64,000 bases of DNA from Gelatoporia subvermispora B (Eukaryota; Basidiomycota; Agaricomycetes; Polyporales; Gelatoporiaceae). The notes beneath the pieces were generated by a model that made no database searches, had not been told where the DNA came from, and was given only the letters and a program-made list of their open reading frames with translations. The stretch lies in contig KB445791.1 of NCBI GenBank assembly GCA_000320605.2, forward strand, positions 3,460,576 to 3,524,575. Direction: 5' to 3'. Below, piece after piece: positions 55,721-64,000 of the stretch (within the stretch, counting starts at the first letter, position 1; each line of letters begins with the position of its first letter). Made by a program: the position numbers and the translations under genes.

Positions 55721-57648
55721 ATGGTGAGTACTCGTGCATACGACTATCGTGATGATTGTGCTCATACCTTGCTAGCAACCCACCGTGGTCCTCCTCAAGG
55801 AGGGCACGGACACATCACAAGGCAAAGGACAGCTGCTGTCTAACATCTCAGCATGTCTCGCCATTTCTGAGACCCTCGCAAGTACCCTTGGCCCGAGGGG
55901 AATGGACAAGCTCATCGTGAACGAACGTGGCGAGGCTCAGATCACGAACGATGGGGCAACGATTCTCAAGCTTCTGGACATCGTTCACCCTGCAGCGCGT
56001 ACCCTTGTTGACATCGCACGCGCCCAGGATGCGGAAGTCGGCGATGGGACAACTAGCGTGGTCTTGTTGGCGGCACAAGTGCTGAAAGAGGTTCGGGGAT
56101 ACATTGAGGAAGGTGTCAGTCCCCAAATCATCATGAAGGGCTTTAGGCAAGCGGCACAGCTTGTGAGTACCTCTAGGCATGCATCCTGCCCTACATCCTC
56201 ACGGTTGATCGTTCAGGCAACGGAGCGCATCAAGGCGATCCAGGTCTCCGTTGACAAGTCTGACCCCGAGTAAGTCGTATTCATTCCGTACTTAGCCAAT
56301 GTATCAATACGTTTCTAGACGCCTCCGGTCCCTCCTTCTCAAATGTGCCTCAACATCTATGTCGTCAAAATTGATCCACTCAGAAAAGCCGTTCTTCTCC
56401 AACATGGTCGTTGAAGCTGTTCAATGCCTTGACCAGGACGACCTCGATGAATCCCTCATCGGTGTCAAGAAGATTCCGGGTGGTGGTATGCAGGACTCTC
56501 TACTGGTCCATGGAGTTGCGTTCAAGAAAACCTTCACCTACGCTGGTGCGGAGCAGCAGCCGAAGTCTTTCAAGAACCCGCTCATCCTTAGTCTGAACGT
56601 CGAGCTGGAGCTCAAGGCTGAGAAGGACAACGCCGAGGTCCGCGTCGAGCAGGTCTCTGAGTACCAGGCTATTGTCGACGCGGAGTGGGAGATCATCTAC
56701 CGGAAGTTGGACGCGATCGCGAAGACTGGTGCCAAAGTTGTGCTCAGCAAGCTCCCGATCGGTGATCTGGCTACGCAGTGGTTCGCGGATCGCGACATCT
56801 TCTGTGCTGGACGTGTGCCTGCCGGGGATCTCCAGCGCGTTGTACAGGCCGTTGGTGGAAACATCCAGTCTACCTGCTCCGACATTCGTCGGGAACACCT
56901 TGGAACTTGTGGGACGTTTGAGGAGAGGCAGATCGGCGGCGAGCGGTACAACGTCTTCGAAGAGTGCCCGAAGGCGAAGACCTGCACCCTTGTCCTGCGT
57001 GGTGGTGCGGAGCAATTCATCGAGGAGGTAGAGAGGAGTCTACACGACGCTATCATGGTCGTGAAGCGGGCGGTCAAGAACGGTGATGTTGTCGCGGGAG
57101 GAGGTGCCATTGAGGTACAGTCTCCTGACTCTACACATGCCTCTGTTTGCTCACCACACCTTAGATGGATCTTTCTGCGCACATCCGCAAGCACGCGCTG
57201 TCCATTCCGGGCAAGCTGCAGCTTGTCATGATTGCATTTGCAAAAGCCCTCGAAGTGATCCCACGCCAAATCTGCGATAATGCGGGTCTCGACTCCACTG
57301 ACATCCTCAACAAGCTCCGCATGAAGCACGCTAGCGGTGAGACCTGGTATGGTGTCGATGTTGATGGTGTGGAGGGAGTCAGGAACAACATGGACGCGTT
57401 CGTATGGGAGCCTAGCTTGGTCAAGTTGAACGCGATCAGCAGCGCGACTGAAGCGGCATGCCTGATTTTGAGCGTGGACGAGACCGTGAGGGCACCTCAG
57501 AGCGAAGCGGTTAGTACCTGCACCCCTGCATTTGATCAGAGATTCTGACTAACACTTCTCTGCTCAGCAAAATCCCGGGCCCAGGGCACCTCCAGGTACT
57601 GCAGCACGGGCGCTGCGGGGCCGCGGCCGCGGTATGCCCAGACGGTGA
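55721..57648 (+). CDS. CCT7: T-complex protein 1 subunit eta (CCT7)
   Basis: Cytosolic chaperonin subunit; the TRiC/CCT ring folds actin, tubulin and others. The conserved start is ATG at 55721-55723, followed at once by the donor GTGAGT. After a 52-bp intron, exon 2 (55776) reads [20 protein letters not shown]. An in-frame ATG at 55703 could add six residues. ATP-site motifs are [17 protein letters not shown] (55880), [12 protein letters not shown] and [15 protein letters not shown] (56040). The apical part includes [20 protein letters not shown] (56505). Equatorial return: [20 protein letters not shown] (57000) and VVAGGGAIE. The eta-specific basic tail ends [12 protein letters not shown]. 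Length and motif order are normal. It shares its promoter with RAD5. Confidence 0.96.
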
Positions 57649-57975
57649 TCTAGTAGAAAGGAATGAAGCGTAGCGTATCATTTGTTTTCGCAGTAATTAC
57701 GACTAATGGTGACGCCTTTTGTCCCGTTTGTTGCAAGGTGTGCTGGTCATGTGACCGTGACTTGGGCGTCCGAAGATATCTTAAGCGTTGGATCCTTCAT
57801 AACGCCATCTTGTGGGTAAACACGCAATTTCTGCTATGGTTCACGACTGCCACGGTTTGCGTGCCAATGTGCCTATCTCTGCCGTTCTCCACCTATCTTG
57901 GCGAGCTTCGGCGTATAAGAGCATCATGAGCGCAGATGAGGATTCGCGGTGCATTTACCACTTAGTCCGGTGACC
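57649..57975 (+). promoter_or_regulatory. Promoter and leader of the MFS transporter gene
   Basis: TATAAG at 57914-57919. A 15-codon upstream ORF (57926-57973, beginning MSADEDSRC) ends two bases before the main ATG at 57976. Since its ATG is only 12 bp from the TATA element, it may lie upstream of the transcript start. Confidence 0.4.
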
Positions 57976-60330
57976 ATGTCGACTGTTCTACCCGCACTTG
58001 CCTTCAAGAAGAAAGACCTACAGGGCGACGACTCTGACAAGGGGGAACTCAGTCCAACTATCAGTGTCGCAACGCTCGGTGCTCCACTTGATCTCGAGCC
58101 TCGCCAACCGTTCTGGCGACGCCCGAAGAGGGAATTGGACAGCATTGCGACGCAACCTTCTGTCTTTGACGACCCCAGCACTCTTGAGGTCTATCGCCCG
58201 CCTCCGGTCTACGAGAATGTGCACCGATTTGATCCCGATGCTCGCTGGACTTGGCGAGAAGAATATGTGGGGCAAACCATTCTTCGGCCCAGAATCCAGT
58301 TCTGACGTGTTCTGTAGGCTATTGTGCGCAAGATTGACTGGCGAGTGATGGTCTGGGCGTTCATCATGTTTTTCTCCCTCGACCTCGACCGCTCGAATAT
58401 CTCACAAGCCAACACCGACAACTTCTTGCAAGACCTCGGCATGACAACCGACGACTTCAATCTCGGCAACTCCCTCTTCCGGGTACGTATCGCATATGAA
58501 AGGGTAGCAAATTCGGAATGCTGATTGACATCATCACAGCTATGCTTCTTACTTGCCGAGCTTCCTTCGCAATTGATCTCGAAGCGCGTAGGCCCAGACG
58601 TTTGGATTCCAAGTCAGGTATGATAGCCGCTACACCAGCCCCCGCGTCCTCCTCACGCCCATTGTTCAGATGGTTCTGTGGAGTCTGGTATCTGGTGCTC
58701 AGTACTGGCTATCTGGACGCGCCTCATTCCTCGCTACAAGGTGAGCGAGTGGCCATAAGGACATATAGCTAGGCCCTAATCTCTACGTAGGTGCTTGCTT
58801 GGCTTTATGCAGGGCGGGTTCATTCCGGATGTGATTCTCTACCTGTCGTATTTCTACACTAAGACCGAACGTAAGTAATCTGCCTGATACTCCGTATGTA
58901 TACTTATAATCCACTTGAAGTTCCCATTCGACTTGCGTGGTTCTGGGTGTCAAACTACATGGCAACGCTTATCGGCGCTTTCTTTGCTACTGGCATTCTC
59001 CAATTACGCACCGTCACCGGGAGAGCTGGTTGGAGGTACCTCTTCCTTCTCGAGGGCGTCCTGACATTGGTCGTCGGACTCATCTCGTTCTTCATGATGC
59101 CCCCGAGCCCGACTCAGACCAAGGCTTGGTATCGGCCGAACGGGTGGTTCAACGAACGGTGTGTAGCCGTGAATCCAGCATCTGCGTCAACGGGAAACTC
59201 ATGCGTGTCAATAGTGAAGAGACTATCATCGTCAACCGAGTCCTCCGTGATGACCCATCCAAATCTGATATGCACAACCGGCAAGGACTCACTCCAAAGA
59301 TGATCTGGAATGTCCTGAAGGACTGGCGGATGTGGCCGCTCTACGTTCTTGGCATGACACACATGAGTTCGTCATTTCAAACTATTCAGTGTTCTTGTGC
59401 TCATCTGACATCTTCCGTACAACAGTCCCCGTTACCCCTCCTCAGACGTACCTTACGTTATCATTGCGCAACCTCGGTTTCGACACTATCCAGTCCAACC
59501 TGCTCACAGTTCCATCTACAGTACTCGGTATTATCACTCTTCTTATCGCCTGCTACCTGAGCGAGATCTGGAACAGTCGCACGGGTGCAACTATAATTTT
59601 GCAGTTCTGGGCGCTACCTCTCCTTATCGCGCTATATACTTTCAACTCGCATACCTCACAATGGGTCTACTTCACAGTAGTCACCCTAATCACTGGATAC
59701 CCCTACGTCCACCCAGTTCAGGTTGCCTGGGCTTCCACTAACTCCAATAGTGTTGGCACACGCACGGTCTCAGCATCTATATACAATATGTTCGTCCAGG
59801 CGGGTACAATCATATCGGTGAGACAAAGCCTTTACTATTCGCCTATTAGTCTCTCATGATCTTCTCCCAACCCTTCAGTCATATATCTATCGCGCAGATG
59901 ATGCTGTAAGTGCTGATTATTATACTGTGCCTGAGTTATCTCTAATACCATACCTCTTGACAGCCTCTGTGTACGTTGATGACGGCATCTGACAAAGCCG
60001 TGCGTACTGACAGGCGTGCCCACAGATAAACGGGGCAACAGGGCACTCATTGGGATAACTGTGATGAACATCGCCATCTACGTCTTCACATACTTCTTCT
60101 ACCGCGAGATCAACAGACGCAGGGATAGGATTTGGAAGTCATGGACACCAGAGGTAAACACAGCGAACCTTGATGAGGTTGTCCTCGACTCACGTTGGCC
60201 CTCTAGGAGCAACAAAAGTATCTTGACACGACGACTGACAAGGTAAGCGGCTTTCTGGTTTGTGTATAACGTACAAGGATTGATGTCCTTGCAGGGCAGC
60301 GAGAAGATCAACTTCCGCTTCGTTTATTAA
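57976..60330 (+). CDS. MFS transporter, anion:cation symporter family (DAL5/TNA1-like)
   Basis: Plasma-membrane permease with twelve predicted helices in about ten exons. The N-terminus [20 protein letters not shown] is long and cytosolic, ending WTWREEY. After an intron comes [32 protein letters not shown] (helix 1 and the ACS signature DRSNISQA, 58320-58410). Then [93 protein letters not shown] and [20 protein letters not shown]. The last exons, joined by eye, read [27 protein letters not shown] with the stop at 60328; this end is typical of the family. Relatives carry allantoate, nicotinate, pantothenate or other organic anions; the substrate cannot be told. Confidence 0.9.
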
Positions 60331-60601
60331 CATTGTATACATTAGCTGCAACTGTGATGTACATTACGGATAGTGGTGACATGGCGTTAGACGCCACTCT
60401 TAGAACTTCATAAAGAGTTCAGTATCGTCCGATGAAATATAGAGGGGCACCCCTCAGTATCAACGTTCAACCTTTGAGCACAATTCTGTGGTCAATAATC
60501 CGAAGACGCGTTCGACTCATGCTGCATTATACCACGACAAAGCGTATAAATCCAACGAATAGCAGAACATAGCATTGCAAAACCCGACAATATACAATAG
60601 A

Positions 60602-62016
60602 TCACGACTCAGAAGTACTTTGCGCGATGCGCTCCACGAGCTTCTCATACTTCCGTCTCTTGACCTCCTTTCGCCGCTGCGCCTCCTTCCGGCGATGCAA
60701 AATCTCATCCGGTATGACAAACTTGCCACGGACATCTACAAATTTAACCGCGAAGGAGCGTTGAGGTCTCTGCACTACGACTTGCGTCTGTGCTGTGGGG
60801 TCGCGCGGTGGCAGTACCTGCGCGACCTTGGCAACCTTCTCCTCGCGCTTAGCTACCTTAGCAGCAGCACGAGCCTCCTCAATGACAACTGGTGCCACAG
60901 GCTCCTGAAGAAGACATCAGCAGAAAGTCAGGAGCATTGAGTCCGTATACACACCTTGCCCTCAACTACTGGCTCCCAGAAGAGACGCTGATAACGGTCA
61001 CGAGCTCTGTCGACGCCATCCGCGTCCAAGTCTGCACCAGTGGCGTCCTCACCGAGCTCAGCCTGACCTCGCTTGAAGACGACGTCTCGTATCCGCTCTT
61101 TATCCTGGTTGATACCAAGGATCTCCTCCATTCCAAGCTGGAAGCCGGTTTGAACAAGCTTGCCCTGCAAAAGAACAGCGTTAAGCGATAGTGTCTCAAC
61201 TTACAATTCGCGAATGATAGAAAATCTCATCATAACAGTGAGGTAAGGCAGTGGGACTTACCTCCTGCAGAGACACAAACGGCGATGACAACGATCAGCA
61301 CTATGATCGCTTCATTCTGAACGGAATGTTACCTGCAAGGCAAGTTCGAGTCAGTATGACGTCGCAGACAAACTCGAACAGATGAAGGATCAGAAAGCCA
61401 TGCATATAAATAGTTTAAACCATGATGTTAAAGTCTTAAAGACTAATCGATGTGCTCATCATTGAGACGCGAGATACGCGTCCAAGTTCAGAAGAAACTA
61501 TCACGAACCTTTTGCCAATGCTCCTCGAGACCTTTCAGTCGGAGGATGGCACGCACGCGCACAATACTCATGCCGTACCGCTCGGCCAGCAATCTCTCAT
61601 TGAAGGTGTTCGGGTCGCTGATGAACTCATTCCACACCATCGTCCGCAGTTGGTTGGACACAGGCGGTGGAGGCTTGAAAGAGGGGTTCAAGGGGAAGGG
61701 CTAGCATAACATGTCAATCCCCGCAACGACACGCGACTAAGATGCGGGAGACGGACTCAACTACTTCACCACCCAGCCAATTCCGTGGCCGTACTGGGTC
61801 CTTGAACTTCTTCCCAGTGGTGCTCAACCAGTTGTCGTAGGACTCATCCTTGAGCTCCGCCTGAGCCCTGCGCTTTCGCTTGGGGTCGTCATCCTCCTCT
61901 TCGACGGGAAGAGTCTGGACTTGCTGTCTAGCAACAGCACTAGACGAGATGGCGCGTCGGCGAGCGGCCCCGGAGCACGCTGCTCGCTGAGGGAGATGAC
62001 GGAGATGGGAGAGCAT
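60602..62016 (-). CDS. Mitochondrial small ribosomal subunit protein mS45 (Bot1/Mrps35 type)
   Basis: Fungal mitochondrial ribosomal protein (eukaryotic mitochondrial regulator family). The start MLSHLRHLPQRAACSGAARR at 62016 followed by RAISSSAVARQQ is a classical arginine/serine-rich mitochondrial presequence. Next KDESYDNWLSTTGKKFKDPV and RPRNWLGGE. A GTAGTT donor joins this to PFPLNPSFKPPPPVSNQLRT, then MVWNEFISDPNTFNERLLAE and RYGMSIVRVRAILRLKGLEE (61500-61690), the family core. Further exons give FQLGMEEILGINQDKERIRD (61130) and WEPVVEGK, then VQRPQRSFAVKFVDVRGKFV (60740). The basic C-terminus ends RRKYEKLVERIAQSTSES. It shares a 139-bp divergent promoter with the EFM3 gene. The yeast names are inferred from the family core only. 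Confidence 0.9.
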
Positions 62017-62155
62017 TTGAGGAGCACGCCCGAGAAAAGTCTGAAAATTCACGCGTGGCACGTGGAAATTTAGGGCAGGCCCACGCGCGGCGATCGCGTC
62101 TCGCGTCTTCTCGCGTCTGCTGTTTTCGGTGGCGTCTGCTCCTTCCGGTGCGACC
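62017..62155. promoter_or_regulatory. Shared divergent promoter of mS45 and EFM3 genes
   Basis: 139 bp between start codons, the shortest in the window. No TATA is evident. Confidence 0.5.
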
Positions 62156-63550
62156 ATGGAGCACTTGCCTGAACCGTTGTTCGATATTCTAAGGGCATAT
62201 GCTGCGCTATATCCTCCGAGGCTGCTCGAATTTCCAACGCAACTACCGTTCTACCAAGTCCATGGTTTTCTCCTGAACACCGTCTTGTTGAACCCGCACT
62301 TCCAAGCATATCCTCCCTCGTCTCAATTTCAAGCCTCATTCTGGAAGTGGGCAATCGATCACCTGGAAAGATACGACGAAGAGGCACGCGTTTTGCATGC
62401 TTCTCCGGCCAATTGTGAATGTTGACATCACATAAGGACATCGAAATTGATGAACGTCTGTACGCCCATCACATTGCTCTCATGTCCGAGTCGTCCTCGT
62501 ATGTCTCAATCGCATCTTCGGTGCGCTGTTTTTGACAGTGTGAAAGTAGGACAGGAATTGGCTCTGCTCTGCCGGCAGAATCCTATGCGACATACCTCTG
62601 GAAAGCAAGCAGATCAGCAAATGGGGCTGTGTATCCCGGTTACGAGAATGCCACGCTCTTCGAGTCTCGTACAATGATTGAAAGCGGGACCACTGGCTAC
62701 AAGACATGGACCGCCAGCCTGGTATTGGCAGAACTCTTGATAGCATTCCCAGGTGTCGTGGCAAAAAGTCGACTTACGTCGATGAAAGTTGACACACATG
62801 ATCAGAACTTGTGCGGGAGAGGCGTGTCTTGGAGCTGGGTGCTGGCTCCGGATTCCTTGGAATCGCTGCAGCCACCTTGCAGAGTCAATCCGACGGTTCT
62901 GCTGCTCTGTGGCTAACAGATCTAACCGAAAACGTTCTGCAACGATGCAGCCGTAACCTCAGTCTCCCTTGCAGTAGGTGACTCGCAACAAGGTCTACAC
63001 CTACTCAGCCACCTTCCAAAGATACGTCATCTCAAAATCCAAATATTAAGTGCAGAGCTCTCGACTGGTTGGATGCGCTTGATTGTACGAGAGAATCAGT
63101 ACTGCAATCCTTCCTCCAAGAAGCTGATCCGGACGTCATACTGGGCGCTGATATTGTGAGCAATCAGTCCGAACTTACGGATTGGCCTCTCACGCATAGG
63201 TCTCAGGTATATGAACCCAGTATAATCCCTGCCTTGGTAGCCATGCTGCGAGCTGCAGTCCAGTTGTATACTAAGAAGACTGTGGCAGCTTATATTGCAT
63301 TAACGGTCCGGAATCAAAGTACCTACGACGCGTTTCTGGCAGAAGCTGGTATGTGACTCGCCGAATTCTAAGACACGTTAGGCTCATTTGAAGAGTAGAA
63401 CGTTTTCTATCTGTGCAGGAAGTTCCCAATACATCACCTCAGGACATCGGGCTTCTGACACCTCACGTTGAGTCAAGGAGATCTGGCATGAGTGTGATGC
63501 AAGAAGTCAAAATACTGAAAATCAAGAGAAAGGATGCGTCGTTACAATGA
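62156..63550 (+). CDS. EFM3: eEF2 lysine methyltransferase, EFM3/FAM86 type
   Basis: S-adenosylmethionine-dependent lysine methyltransferase; yeast EFM3 and human EEF2KMT modify elongation factor 2. The N-terminal FAM86 region begins MEHLPEPLFDILRAYAALYP and has FQASFWKWAIDHLERY. After an intron comes FESRTMIESGTTGYKTWTAS (62655), the family signature. Motif I is VLELGAGSGFLGIAAATL (over an intron, 62820). Then ALWLTDLTENVLQRCSRNLS, ALDWLDALDCTRESVLQSF, and DPDVILGADI joined to VYEPSIIPALVAML. The last join goes from 63354 to 63421 or nearby, restoring SVQEVPNTSPQDIGLLTPHV and ending QEVKILKIKRKDASLQ. About eight exons. Substrate by family only; length is normal. Confidence 0.9.
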
Positions 63551-63700
63551 AGCATCTATCAGTATGGTATTTTACATGCATGATTGTCTCTGGCCTAATC
63601 CAGGTCCTACGCAGGGTATTATCCAGGATGTACAATAGATGAGCAGTCAAATCCCCAGCGACACAACAATGACAATACGCAAACAGTCGTAGCTCGGTGC
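63551..63700. other. Short convergent spacer
   Basis: 150 bp between the stops of the EFM3-type gene and the zinc-finger gene; nothing is seen in it. Confidence 0.4.
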
Positions 63701-64000
63701 TCAACTTCGGCTCTTGATACTGCCGCAGAAACTGCAGCTCCAGAAGTCCTTCGATATACCCTTCTCTCCGCACACAGCACACGACCAGGTGTTCGCAGGC
63801 TCCTCTGGCTCTGGCCGGATGAGCAGACACGCACCGCATTGCACGGTGAGCGCATCGTTGATCAAGGTACAGCGCGGGCATGTCCAACCCTCTGGCGTCG
63901 TTGGCAGAATCGCTGGGCTATGATGTCGCTCGTCTGGCGTCGCAGGTGTGGACGGTGGAGTCCTCGTGGCCGCCCTGGCCCGCTTGAGGAAGCTCGACCG
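63701..64000 (-). CDS. RanBP2-type zinc-finger protein, C-terminal part (WSS1-like candidate)
   Basis: Partial at its 5' end, which lies right of the window. The visible frame RSSFLKRARAATRTPPSTPA leads to a RanBP2/NZF zinc finger, GWTCPRCTLINDALTVQCGA with C-x2-C and C-x2-C spacing and the typical W and N. A second C-x2-C...C-x2-C finger follows: WSCAVCGEKGISKDFWSCSF then CGSIKSRS and the stop at 63701. Paired fingers at the very C-terminus, after a basic/proline linker, fit the WSS1 DNA-protein-crosslink protease (WLM domain) of fungi, but the WLM domain is outside the window, so the name is a guess. Other zinc-finger ubiquitin binders remain possible. Confidence 0.7.
   Translation of the reverse strand, partial: RSSFLKRARAATRTPPSTPATPDERHHSPAILPTTPEGWTCPRCTLINDALTVQCGACLLIRPEPEEPANTWSCAVCGEKGISKDFWSCSFCGSIKSRS

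Noticed and set aside
1..64000. CRISPR array or bacterial-type defence system
   Set aside because: The DNA is eukaryotic with spliced genes; no regularly spaced identical repeats are present.

Overview
The window is nuclear DNA of a filamentous basidiomycete, most likely an Agaricomycete and plausibly a polypore. The genes are broken by many introns of about 50-60 bp, Zn2Cys6 regulators and expanded P450s are present, and histone H3 ends in the Agaricomycete-like form [16 protein letters not shown] can support 22 protein genes (two cut by the window edges), one P450 exon relic and one intron-containing tRNA-Leu.

Left part (1-9.7 kb): four cytochrome P450 genes in tandem on the minus strand. 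All appear intact where visible, and each has a TATA element. Three share a promoter block about 330-440 bp upstream. A solitary, decayed P450 terminal exon lies between copies 2 and 3. Next come a DUF2235 alpha/beta hydrolase (10.8-12.9 kb), a Zn2Cys6 transcription factor (14.0-17.3 kb), a CDP-alcohol phosphotransferase for phosphatidylcholine/ethanolamine synthesis (17.6-19.4 kb) and a zinc alcohol dehydrogenase (20.5-21.8 kb). A short intergenic stretch full of hairpins follows the dehydrogenase.

Middle (22.5-37.7 kb): a small Zn2Cys6 protein and a bHLH protein stand head to head. They are followed by a basic-secretory-protein-type metallopeptidase, the RNA polymerase II CTD phosphatase FCP1, an AYR1-like reductase, a 4.1-kb stretch without a recognisable gene, and a CBM21 protein with a PP1-docking motif (glycogen-targeting subunit type).

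A gene-poor block (37.7-45.1 kb) holds a diverged tandem duplication and only doubtful reading frames. It is followed by a compact housekeeping region: histone H3, a gamma-glutamylcyclotransferase-like protein, an ankyrin protein, histidyl-tRNA synthetase with a probable mitochondrial/cytosolic double start, tRNA-Leu(AAG), RAD5, CCT7, an MFS transporter of the anion:cation symporter type, mitochondrial ribosomal protein mS45, an EFM3/FAM86 methyltransferase, and the end of a RanBP2-type zinc-finger protein. Several neighbours are divergent with only 139-260 bp between start codons (mS45/EFM3, RAD5/CCT7, H3/GGCT), which implies shared promoters.

I found no CRISPR array, intact transposon or virus. 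The least explained signals are the hairpin cluster at 21.9-22.2 kb, a two-residue insertion predicted between K27 and K36 of histone H3, and the 7.4-kb gene desert. Exon boundaries were inferred by eye from splice signals and protein continuity and have not been checked against transcripts.
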